A DNA stretch of 20,949 nucleotides from a virus. Below are positions 7,769 to 15,208 of the stretch, in pieces (the stretch's first letter is position 1; each line of letters starts with the position of its first letter). A program made the position numbers and the translations under genes. The notes under the pieces were generated by a model that ran no database searches, had not been told where the DNA came from, and worked only from the letters and a program-made list of their open reading frames with translations. The stretch covers positions 1 through 20,949 of IMG/VR virus record IMGVR_UViG_3300033153_004327. One strand, given 5' to 3'.

Positions 7769-8289
7769 GTTCAATAATCGTTGCTATAGATCCTGGATTG
7801 ACGGGAGCAATTGCTGTGGTTCAAAGTAGAATAGTTTTAGAAGTCCATGACCTTCCTATTGTAACTACTCTTAAAACAACTAAAACTAAAAGTGGAAAAC
7901 AGAAAAAAAATAATGAATTAGATATTGAAGAATTCTTCATAATGTACAAAGACATCTTGCGAACCTGGAGACCTGAATTAGTGGTGTTAGAAAAAGTCCA
8001 TTCAATGCCGGGACAGGGTGTAGCTTCGATGTTCTCCTTCGGAAGAAATTTTGGACAAATTGAGGGAGTGATCCGAACTACAGGAGGAACTCCCATCCGT
8101 TATATTACTCCTCAATCCTGGAAGAAACATCACAACCTCATTAAAAAAGGAAAAGATGCTTCTGTGATTCTCTGTAGGCTCCTCTATCCCATGATGTTAG
8201 ATACTTTTATGAAGTCAAAAGATGGTAGAGCTGATGCTGTACTCATGGCTGAATACGCCAGAGTAATGACTTTTAAGGAGGGATGGTAA
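7765..8289 (+). CDS. RuvC-like Holliday junction resolvase (RNase H fold)
   Basis: Probable nuclease that cuts four-way DNA junctions or branched replicating DNA before packaging. RuvC-type acidic residues are visible: D9 in VAIDPGLTGA, E76 in VVLEKVHSMPGQG, and D153/D157 in KDGRADAVLMAEYA. Between them FSFGRNFGQIEGV (91-103) is a typical RuvC helix, and ITPQSWKK (114-121) is the usual stretch before the last helices. The length (174 aa) equals that of bacterial RuvC. There is little Shine-Dalgarno sequence before the ATG; the ATGA overlap with the upstream gene suggests translational coupling. It lies directly before the Rad50-like gene. The fold is well supported; the substrate is inferred. 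Confidence 0.88.
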   Translation: MSSIIVAIDPGLTGAIAVVQSRIVLEVHDLPIVTTLKTTKTKSGKQKKNNELDIEEFFIMYKDILRTWRPELVVLEKVHSMPGQGVASMFSFGRNFGQIEGVIRTTGGTPIRYITPQSWKKHHNLIKKGKDASVILCRLLYPMMLDTFMKSKDGRADAVLMAEYARVMTFKEGW

Positions 8290-9536
8290 TGCTTAAATCA
8301 CTTAGATTAGTTAATTTCCAGGCTCATATAGATTCTTTTATTGAATTAGATGAAGGGATCACAAGTTTAACTGGAGAATCACATGAAGGTAAAACAGCTA
8401 TTATGAGAGGATTAAACTGGGCTGTGAACAATGAACCTTCCGGGACCGGCTTTATATCCTACTGGGCTAAACATACAACTAAAAAAGGTTTAGTAGTTCT
8501 CAATACTCCTTGTAAGGTTGAATGCGTCCGGGAAGATGGTTCTGTTCTTATCCGGGAACGATCTGCAGACTTTAATGGTTATCGGATTGATGGAAAAGAT
8601 TTGGCTCGAGCCGGTATAGGAGTTCCTGCAGAAGTGAATAAATGGTTTAATATGGGTGAAGTCAATATTCAAGGCCAACATGATAGTTTATTCCTCTTAC
8701 ATTCGGGCGGTAAGGGAGGACAGGAAGTTGCAAGGTTTCTTAACTCAGTTGTCAAACTGGATGAAATCCCAAGGGCCTTATCAGCAATAGAGAGTAAAAA
8801 ACGATCTACAAAGAAACTGAGAGAAGCTGAAAGTGAAAAAATCATATCCTATGAAAAGAGTATTAAATCTCTTGATTGGGTTTTGACTACTGCACCCATT
8901 TTTAAACGTCTGGAAAAAGTAGAAAAAGATATTGTGGATTTGGAGAATAAAGAAGAAACAATCATTGAAGAGATTAATCGGTATGATGGATTAAAAGGTG
9001 TTTTAGATCTTTTTAAATGGACTGAAGATACTTTACCTTTAGTTGACAGATGGATGCTTAATTATAATAAAGAATCTCATTTAACTGAAGATAAAGATTC
9101 TATTCAATTTTCTCTTACTTCTTTTGAAGACAATCAACAATATCTTGAAGATCATAAATGGCTATCGAAAGCTAAGAAAGCTTTATCTGAAATAATGGAA
9201 GTGGAAAATGACATAAACTTTAGTATCCTTAATGAAAGCACTTTAGAAAGAAATATCCGGAAATATGATATGGATGTTTTATTTCTTGAAAAGAATAAAC
9301 CTTGGTTAGAAGATGCTACTGATAAAATTATGCAATTGGAAATGTTAGATCACACTATTGAAGAGTTGATAAGTAAAGAAACACGTGTCAATAACTCAAG
9401 ATTTGATGTTCATGAACTTGAGAGAGAATTACACTTAAATTATGCAGCTATAAAAACAAATAAAAAACTACTCCCAGATGTCTGCTTGCTTTGTGGAGCT
9501 CCTGTAAAAGAAGGTAAATATGAAAATAGCCGTTAG
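8289..9536 (+). CDS. Rad50/SbcC/gp46-like ATPase, N-terminal half (Walker A, Q-loop, coiled coil, terminal CxxC)
   Basis: N-terminal half of an SMC-type ATPase that works with an Mre11 nuclease at DNA ends. Numbered from the ATG at 8289: a typical opening MLKSLRLVNFQAH, Walker A GESHEGKT (29-36), Q-loop NIQGQHDSLF (126-135), then long helical coiled-coil segments (about 160-390), ending with CLLC (399-402) 13 residues before the stop. No ABC signature, Walker B or H-loop is present; these are on the separate gene at 10659-11291. The CxxC at the tip resembles a zinc hook. The ATG at 8283 is rejected because AAGGAGG (8275-8281) would be only one base away; from 8289 the spacing is seven. Its last 17 bases overlap the nuclease gene. 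Confidence 0.85.
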   Translation: MLKSLRLVNFQAHIDSFIELDEGITSLTGESHEGKTAIMRGLNWAVNNEPSGTGFISYWAKHTTKKGLVVLNTPCKVECVREDGSVLIRERSADFNGYRIDGKDLARAGIGVPAEVNKWFNMGEVNIQGQHDSLFLLHSGGKGGQEVARFLNSVVKLDEIPRALSAIESKKRSTKKLREAESEKIISYEKSIKSLDWVLTTAPIFKRLEKVEKDIVDLENKEETIIEEINRYDGLKGVLDLFKWTEDTLPLVDRWMLNYNKESHLTEDKDSIQFSLTSFEDNQQYLEDHKWLSKAKKALSEIMEVENDINFSILNESTLERNIRKYDMDVLFLEKNKPWLEDATDKIMQLEMLDHTIEELISKETRVNNSRFDVHELERELHLNYAAIKTNKKLLPDVCLLCGAPVKEGKYENSR

Positions 9537-10395
9537 TGCAGATCTGCATCTCCGGAGAGATCGTCCCAGAGTCAGAATAGATGAAGATTGGATCCTCTCC
9601 CAGAAAAATAATGTAAAAGAACTTCTGTTAAAATGTGTAAAGCTTGATGTAGATATGCTTATCTTAGCCGGAGACATCTTTGATTCCTCTAATCAACCCC
9701 CATGGGTAGTGGATATTATCCCCAAAGCTATGCAGGAAGTATTTGATGTTGAACAATCTCTCCCAGAGGTCCATATAATCCCTGGAAACCATGATTTACA
9801 GCATCACCAGTATGCTAACTTGTCAAATAGCAGTATAGGGAACTTAATGAGAATGAAGGGCGTGACGGCCCATGGTGTGAATGAGAAGTTTGAGAATACT
9901 GATTTCTTAGAAGAATTTAGTATTGTAATTGTGCATCGTTTGATAATGCCGGATGCTAATGAAAATCTTGCAAGATTAGCAAATGCAGAAATTGCAGCTG
10001 ATGTTATTGAGTCCTTTCCTACTGCTAAGTTTATTCTCACAGGAGATTATCATAAACATTATGTAGAAATATACGAAGATACCATTCTTTTTAATCCAGG
10101 ATGCCTCAATAGGCAAAGTGCAGATGAAAAAGATTATGAAGTAGGTTTCTATGCTTTTGATACAGAAGATAGCAGTTATGGATTTTTTCCATTAGAAAGT
10201 GATGATGTAACGATGATCGATGACTCTTATTTAGTGGAACAACATGCTCGTGAAGATTCCCTTACAGCTTATGCAGAACAATTAGCCAGTTCCCATGGAA
10301 TGTCTTTTGATCTCTGGGAAGTAGTAAAAGAACTGTCAGTAGATAGTTCACAACTTGAAAAAAATATATTAGAAGAGGTAAGAACTGATGTCTAA
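9520..10395 (+). CDS. Mre11/SbcD/gp47-like metallophosphoesterase nuclease
   Basis: Two-metal nuclease subunit that processes DNA ends with the Rad50-type ATPase. All phosphoesterase motifs are in order: D8-L-H10, LAGDIFD (D52), PGNHD (N90, H91), VHR (H139) and TGDYHKH (D176, H178, H180). The length (291 aa) is short, near T4 gp47 and less than SbcD; the C-terminal region about 240-291 is likely the helical ATPase-binding part. AAGAAGG in the final codons of the upstream gene provides its ribosome binding site. It sits between the two halves of the Rad50-like ATPase, which is the expected partner. Confidence 0.92.
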   Translation: MKIAVSADLHLRRDRPRVRIDEDWILSQKNNVKELLLKCVKLDVDMLILAGDIFDSSNQPPWVVDIIPKAMQEVFDVEQSLPEVHIIPGNHDLQHHQYANLSNSSIGNLMRMKGVTAHGVNEKFENTDFLEEFSIVIVHRLIMPDANENLARLANAEIAADVIESFPTAKFILTGDYHKHYVEIYEDTILFNPGCLNRQSADEKDYEVGFYAFDTEDSSYGFFPLESDDVTMIDDSYLVEQHAREDSLTAYAEQLASSHGMSFDLWEVVKELSVDSSQLEKNILEEVRTDV

Positions 10396-10675
10396 GATTA
10401 AAGAAATGAGCATTGAAGAAGTAGAAGCCCTGCAGAATAAAATAACTGAATTAACTACAGAATGTGCTGAAACTGAGGGAGCTATTAAGCAAATTAAAAC
10501 TCAATGGAAAACAGAGTATGACTGTGATACAAAAGAAGATATGGAAGAGCTGCAGAAAAAGACTGCAGAACGAATCTCTATGCTCCAAGTGAAACGAGAA
10601 GGACTCACAGCTAAGATTCAAGAGATTGTTCCGGAAGATATTCTTGATGAGATAATGGATGATGAAGATGAATAA
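10388..10675 (+). CDS. Small coiled-coil protein (95 aa) inside the Mre11/Rad50 cluster
   Basis: Helical throughout: two heptad-like stretches (about 8-42 and 49-82) around a short linker YDCDTKED, ending in an acidic tail (DEIMDDEDE). It has Cys26 and Cys46 but no CxxC. It overlaps the nuclease gene by 8 bases and the next gene's reading frame by up to 17, so it is translated together with both. Small coiled-coil proteins are common near gp46/gp47 genes in phages. Here it may supply part of the coiled coil of the split Rad50, as its downstream partner has only a short helical stretch; this is inference. Confidence 0.75.
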   Translation: MSKIKEMSIEEVEALQNKITELTTECAETEGAIKQIKTQWKTEYDCDTKEDMEELQKKTAERISMLQVKREGLTAKIQEIVPEDILDEIMDDEDE

Positions 10676-11291
10676 TCTTAAATTAAGAACCTTACTGGAT
10701 AAGAAAAAATATCTCCTGGAAGAAACGGAGAATTATTTAGAGCAAGCTTCATTGAAAAAGGTGAAACTGAGTAAGAAATTAGAAGCTATTGAAAAAGCTC
10801 AATTGATCATTCAGACAGCTGCTCATCAAATTGAGAGCAGTATTGCTTATCATCTTTCAGACTTAGTTAATACTCCCCTGCAGGCTTTGTTTCCGGGAAA
10901 TGTATTTGATATTGAGTTTACTACAAAGAACAATGCCAGCCATGCTGCTATCACTGTGGAGAAAGGTGGAAGTAAACAAGCTCCTTTGGATTCTGCCGGT
11001 GGTGGACTTGCTGATGTAGTTGCTCTGGGATTACGATTAGCGGTATGGAGTATGGGAAAAACTGCTAATTTATTATGCTTGGATGAACCGGCAAAGAATC
11101 TTGATGTTGTTCGTAGTCCTGTAATGACCACATTGCTGAAAGACATTAGTGATCAATTAAAGGTCCAGGTACTTATGAGCACACATAAAGAAGATCAAAT
11201 TGATAGTGCTGATAAGGTATATAAAGTGATTCAAAAATTTAACAAGAAACTGGGATATAAAGTTTCCAGAGTTAATTTAGTGAGGAGTTAA
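10659..11291 (+). CDS. Rad50/SbcC/gp46-like ATPase, C-terminal half (coiled coil, signature, Walker B, H-loop)
   Basis: Complements the gene at 8289-9536 to make one complete ATPase head. Numbered from 10659: a short coiled coil (about 5-62), the ABC signature region DSAGGGLADV (111-120), Walker B LLCLDEP (D142, E143), D-loop NLD (147-149), and H-loop STHKED (H176). No Walker A exists anywhere in the protein. Three in-frame ATGs (10659, 10662, 10668) open the frame and none has a clear Shine-Dalgarno, so the exact start is open and translation probably depends on the overlapping upstream gene. The length (210 aa) fits just the C-terminal lobe of a Rad50-type head. Confidence 0.85.
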   Translation: MMKMNNLKLRTLLDKKKYLLEETENYLEQASLKKVKLSKKLEAIEKAQLIIQTAAHQIESSIAYHLSDLVNTPLQALFPGNVFDIEFTTKNNASHAAITVEKGGSKQAPLDSAGGGLADVVALGLRLAVWSMGKTANLLCLDEPAKNLDVVRSPVMTTLLKDISDQLKVQVLMSTHKEDQIDSADKVYKVIQKFNKKLGYKVSRVNLVRS

Positions 11292-11293
11292 GG

Positions 11294-11677
11294 ATGAATT
11301 GGTTAATTTTATTATTCGCAATTGAATTAGGATGGGCACCAAACTATGAAAGTTATAATATAGCATTACCAGATGCCGAATTGAATGTCACACAGAATAT
11401 AGGATATGTATTATTTGAAGCTGAAGTAGTAGCATGGGATACTTTCTTTATAGGTGGAGCAACTAAAACTTATGTTCAACCAATAACCTTAAATGCTTAT
11501 CATCCTTTTGAATCTGACTATTTATTTAATGCAGGATTACGTTTTGGTGAATTAGAAATAGGTTATAGACATTTTTGTTTACATCCTAATAGACCACATA
11601 ATTTAATATATAATACTAAAGGGGATACAGATGCTGGTTATGAAGAGTTTTACATACGAATAGAGATAAAAAAATAA
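11294..11677 (+). CDS. Putative envelope beta-barrel-like protein, last gene of the replication operon (127 aa)
   Basis: Starts with a hydrophobic stretch MNWLILLFAIELGW that may be a signal peptide, though it lacks a basic N-terminus. The rest alternates polar and hydrophobic or aromatic residues, as in outer-membrane beta strands (for example YLFNAGLRFGELEIGYRHF and EEFYIRIEIKK). A conserved-looking GYRHFCLHP lies at about 93-101. GAGGAG precedes the ATG by a few bases, and the gene follows the Rad50-like gene by two bases. A role in altering the host envelope, for example against other phages, is possible but unproven. It is not a recognisable replication protein. It could alternatively be a small soluble beta protein. 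Confidence 0.6.
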   Translation: MNWLILLFAIELGWAPNYESYNIALPDAELNVTQNIGYVLFEAEVVAWDTFFIGGATKTYVQPITLNAYHPFESDYLFNAGLRFGELEIGYRHFCLHPNRPHNLIYNTKGDTDAGYEEFYIRIEIKK

Positions 11678-11679
11678 AA

Positions 11680-13212
11680 TCATTTAAACCTGTATTGTAA
11701 ATCACCATTATCCCCGTCTGATGGATCTTCTGGATTCATTACTTCAAAATCTGTTACTATCCATTCTTTGTCTACTACTTCTTTAGTTTTATAAATAGTG
11801 ATAAATGGAGTATCAGCATGAGCTGTAGCTAGATAGTTTCCATTGTATGAGAATGACATTCCTGCTACATCATCAGGTGGTGGATCAACTGGATCTGTTA
11901 ATTCTGTGAAAGTGTCACCTGATCTTTTATAAATTGTAATATACGGTGAATCAAAGTAGGCTACTGCCATATATAATCCATCATAGGAGAATACTACTCT
12001 AACTGCTTCTATTGAAGTTGGTAAATCAACTGCACCAGTTAATTCTGTAAACGTATCACCATTTCTTTTGTAAATTATAATATATGGTGAATTAAAGTGA
12101 ACTACTGCTAAATAAGTCCCATCATATGAAAATGCCACTCCGATTCCTGCATCAGCAGGTAGACTTGCAGGATTAGTTAATTTTGTAAACACATCACCTG
12201 ATCTTTTGTAAATTGTAATATACGGTGAAGTAGAATGAACTACTGCTAAATAAGTCCCATCATATGAAAATGTTAATCCAGAGCCTGAACTAGGAGGTAA
12301 ACTTACTGGATTAGTTAATTTAACAAAAGTATCTGTGCCTGCCGTTCTTTTATAAATTGTAACAAATGGTGAAATAGTATGACCTACTGCTAAATAAGTC
12401 CCATCATATGAAAATGATACTGCACGTCCGTCTCCTGTAGGTAGAATTACTGGATTAGTTAATTTTGTAAACACATCACCTGATCTTTTGTAAATTGTAA
12501 TATACGGTGAAGTAGAATGAACTACTGCTAAATAAGTCCCATCATATGAAAATGCCACTCCGACTCCTACACCTGTTGGTAGGTCTACAGGATTATCTAA
12601 TTTTGTAAATACATCTCCATTTCGTTTATAAATTGTAACAAATGGTGTAACATAATGCCCAACCGCTAAATAATTTCCATCGTAAGAAAAACTTACTCCC
12701 TCAGCAATCCCTGTTGGTAAATCAACTGGATTCGTTAATTTAACCATAGGTTCTATAGGACTTAATCCTGTACCTTTATAAACTAATTCAAGTCTCTCTT
12801 TTGAAAACATTTGAACAAATCCACTCGTACCTTTTGTAGTAAAATATTTATTCCTTAAGCTCATCACGTGCTCTGCATCATTCTGAATTATTTTAGGGTA
12901 TCCATCTGATAAGATATCTATTACATCCCCAGCAGTAGGACTTGCAGGTAGTGTTAATTCATGATCCCCTTGAATTAGATACTTTTTCCCTGATACTAAT
13001 GTAGTATCAGAAGAAATAACTTCTCTACTTCCTGCTGTGTATACACCTATAAAAGATGATAACCAAATCTTAAAAGCTAACCAGGTCCAATGTCTATCAA
13101 TTGTCGCTGGAGTACTTTCAGAAGGAAGTACACTGTAAACAACTGCATCATCCGGAAGTACATCAGGATCTACTACTGTATAATCATCTATTCTTTTAAA
13201 TCCACCAGCCAT
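11680..13212 (-). CDS. Tail fibre or receptor-binding protein with a seven-repeat beta-propeller
   Basis: Distal tail protein at the end of the baseplate operon, so a likely receptor-binding protein. Residues 1-150 form an attachment region, including a beta-rich domain (about 63-146, SGKKYLIQGDHELTLPASP) of the type found in phage fibres. Residues about 157-475 hold exactly seven repeats of 46-48 residues, each with F-S-Y-[DN]-G-x-Y-[LM]-A followed by SP[YF]xTIYKR-like sequence; FSY starts at 175, 221, 267, 315, 361, 408 and 454. Seven such repeats fit a closed seven-bladed propeller. The last 35 residues (DKEWIVTDFEV...) follow outside the propeller. AAGGAGATAAATT precedes the ATG. The fold is inferred from repeat number and pattern; the ligand is unknown. 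Confidence 0.8.
   Translation of the reverse strand: MAGGFKRIDDYTVVDPDVLPDDAVVYSVLPSESTPATIDRHWTWLAFKIWLSSFIGVYTAGSREVISSDTTLVSGKKYLIQGDHELTLPASPTAGDVIDILSDGYPKIIQNDAEHVMSLRNKYFTTKGTSGFVQMFSKERLELVYKGTGLSPIEPMVKLTNPVDLPTGIAEGVSFSYDGNYLAVGHYVTPFVTIYKRNGDVFTKLDNPVDLPTGVGVGVAFSYDGTYLAVVHSTSPYITIYKRSGDVFTKLTNPVILPTGDGRAVSFSYDGTYLAVGHTISPFVTIYKRTAGTDTFVKLTNPVSLPPSSGSGLTFSYDGTYLAVVHSTSPYITIYKRSGDVFTKLTNPASLPADAGIGVAFSYDGTYLAVVHFNSPYIIIYKRNGDTFTELTGAVDLPTSIEAVRVVFSYDGLYMAVAYFDSPYITIYKRSGDTFTELTDPVDPPPDDVAGMSFSYNGNYLATAHADTPFITIYKTKEVVDKEWIVTDFEVMNPEDPSDGDNGDLQYRFK
11788..12744 (-). repeat. Seven tandem propeller-blade repeats, about 140 bases each
   Basis: DNA coding for the seven repeats of the fibre gene. 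Divergence varies between copies: 12170-12272 and 12452-12554 are identical over 103 bases at an offset of 282 bases (two blades), while the blade between them differs and carries a short insertion (TAGTD). This points to recent duplication or gene conversion of blades. Confidence 0.9.
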
Positions 13213-13223
13213 AATTTATCTCC

Positions 13224-13763
13224 TTAAGCATCACTATCAATAATAGGGTAGCTATCTGCTCCCACAATAAAATCATCATTATGATCTACAATATAATTTC
13301 CTAAAGCAGGATCTGGCAATAATAAACCAAACACACCAGCTGAAGAAATTACTTCTAATTCACTTTGAATAATGTCTGCATCTGTTGAAATTGTAAATCC
13401 AGCAGGATAAGCTGGAACATAATCTGCAAATGTAGCTCCATAAAGTGATAATAATATATTCTTAATTTCAGAAATCGTACCAGAAATAGAAAGAGATATT
13501 TTAACATAGATACGAGCTTTCAGTTCATCATCTGTTTGTAAACCTCTAGCCTCATCCCATATCACCCCTATTATCGTTAATTCAGGTCCTGTAGCTGTCG
13601 GAAGTACAAAACGTTCCCTTATATCAAATACAGTAGTTTGAAGGTCCATAGCAGCCTCAGCAGCAATTGTGACAAGCTTTTGGATGTCTTCGCTATCTTT
13701 AAATCGTTCAATTAAAAGAGATACAGCTACTGTTGGATAATCTATAACTTCAAGTTCTGCCAT
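13224..13763 (-). CDS. Baseplate protein, Mu gp48/DUF2612-like
   Basis: A baseplate component that follows the J protein and precedes the fibre, the usual place of Mu gp48 or P2 gpI-type proteins linking fibres to the wedge. The central part (about 60-115) has the DUF2612-like pattern: LTIIGVIWDEARGLQTDDELKARIYVKI then SGTISEIKNILLSLYG. The C-terminal 40 residues look beta-rich and end in a run of Asp. I prefer the ATG at 13763, with AGAGGG at proper spacing, over the adjacent GTG at 13766. The assignment rests on pattern and order. Confidence 0.75.
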   Translation of the reverse strand: MAELEVIDYPTVAVSLLIERFKDSEDIQKLVTIAAEAAMDLQTTVFDIRERFVLPTATGPELTIIGVIWDEARGLQTDDELKARIYVKISLSISGTISEIKNILLSLYGATFADYVPAYPAGFTISTDADIIQSELEVISSAGVFGLLLPDPALGNYIVDHNDDFIVGADSYPIIDSDA

Positions 13764-13765
13764 CA

Positions 13766-15208
13766 CTATCCCTCTATCATCGTAATACGGTCTAAAATAA
13801 TCTCTGCATTCTCTCTGTTAATTACTATTATATCATCTTCAGCATAACTTGGAGTGCCTTCTGGAGTTGCTGTCTCAGCTATTTCTATTGTTAAATCTCC
13901 AGATCCCGGAACCTGATAAACAGGAATTGATAATCTTAAGCGTATAACATCAATCCCCTGACCCCAATTCTCTTCAGCCCAGGCAACAATTGCTGCTTTC
14001 ACACGATTATCACCATCACTGGGATAAGTTTCTTCAGTATTTGGAATTCGAGTTATACGAGCCCATATGTAAACAGGAGTAGGTCTACTGAAATCAATAG
14101 TAGTTTCACTTGCATCATACTGATCTGTAGCTAATCCTGAAGCATTTACACCATAAGCTTCTATACCTCCAGGCATGCTTTCATAAATAGCCTGTGCTAT
14201 ATCATCATCATCTCCACCACTTACAACAACTTCAAAAGCTTTTGCTGGAATATCATCTGCATCTGTAACTAATGTTCGATTACTGAAAACAGCTACAGCT
14301 GTAACATCTTCGACATCATTAACATCTTTCCAAATAGCATTATCTGTACTCTTTCCAGAGATAAGTTCTTTTACTCTTCTGATTCTTAAAACAGGATCAC
14401 TTTCAGCAGCAGTACCAGTCTCTCCAGCAGAAGTATTATTGACAGAATCCCATCCTGAAATCGGTGTTACAATCACTACAAGAGCATTTGCAGGAGCTGA
14501 TATCACTCCAGCTGTATTTGATTGAAAGTTTCCAGCTGAAGCTTGATAATCCAACGTCCAAAGAACATTATTATCAAATGAAAAATCTGCAGTTGCAAAT
14601 ATTTCTAAAGTACCATCTACTTTAGTTCCGGTCACATTGCTTGGTAACTCAGCAATCATACCATCTATGATCTCATCTACAGTAGGATCAGCATCTGCAA
14701 TAACCTGATAAATAACACTGTCTATAGTTATTTCATATTCATCTGAAGCACTGGGAGCATCGGGAGTAAAAATAGCTTTCCGGGTTTTTGTCTTTGTTAT
14801 AGTAACTTCATCCACTAAAGCAAAATATAAATCAGCAGCCGGTGAAAATTCAGAGGATAATGTTATACGAGTCTCATCTGCTCCAAGAACTGTTCCTTCA
14901 TCACCGTAACAGAGTACTCCCTGAGCTACTGTAAAAGAAGCACCTTTTCGTCTGGTTCCAGTCTCAGCACTAATCCTATCAAGACTAACACCTGTAGCCC
15001 CATCAGGATCTCTGGATAAATATATTTCTTCTGAGATTTCATCCTGATCAGCCATTACTTTGGCACTGATAGCAACTAACTGTCCAAAGGGACCACTGGG
15101 ATCAAGATCAACATCATCTCCAAATTCTTCTTTGAAAAGATCTTCAACCTTTATTTTCCATTCTGCCAGAGATTCTTTCTGATAACCAGAATCTGTAAAT
15201 AAACCCAC
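13766..15208 (-). CDS. Baseplate J-like wedge protein (Mu gp47/P2 gpJ family)
   Basis: Main wedge protein of simple contractile baseplates. The N-terminal sequence shows the family pattern: a helix with LFKEEFGDDVDLDPSGPFGQ (28-47), then LSRDPDGATGVSLDRISAETG (64-84). A beta-rich middle (about 95-240) is followed by TSAGETGTAAESDPVLRIRRV (267-287), typical of the baseplate J signature, and a helical-beta C-terminus. The length (480 aa) is within the family range. It begins with GTG, sharing one base with the TAG of the gene before, after a GGGGG ribosome binding site. Confidence 0.92.
   Translation of the reverse strand: MGLFTDSGYQKESLAEWKIKVEDLFKEEFGDDVDLDPSGPFGQLVAISAKVMADQDEISEEIYLSRDPDGATGVSLDRISAETGTRRKGASFTVAQGVLCYGDEGTVLGADETRITLSSEFSPAADLYFALVDEVTITKTKTRKAIFTPDAPSASDEYEITIDSVIYQVIADADPTVDEIIDGMIAELPSNVTGTKVDGTLEIFATADFSFDNNVLWTLDYQASAGNFQSNTAGVISAPANALVVIVTPISGWDSVNNTSAGETGTAAESDPVLRIRRVKELISGKSTDNAIWKDVNDVEDVTAVAVFSNRTLVTDADDIPAKAFEVVVSGGDDDDIAQAIYESMPGGIEAYGVNASGLATDQYDASETTIDFSRPTPVYIWARITRIPNTEETYPSDGDNRVKAAIVAWAEENWGQGIDVIRLRLSIPVYQVPGSGDLTIEIAETATPEGTPSYAEDDIIVINRENAEIILDRITMIEG

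Noticed and set aside
8692-8725. HSGGKGGQ in the Rad50 N-half as an ABC signature
   Set aside because: It directly follows the Q-loop and is in the N-terminal lobe, far from where a signature belongs; it is a linker. The true signature-like sequence is in the C-half gene.
9520-9536. Overlap of the Rad50 N-half and nuclease genes as a frameshift fusion
   Set aside because: No slippery heptamer is visible, the nuclease has its own ribosome binding site, and its motif I starts at residue 8, so a separate start is natural.
11675-11720. Bidirectional terminator at the convergent junction
   Set aside because: Only a 5-bp ATTTA/TAAAT stem can form; too weak to call.
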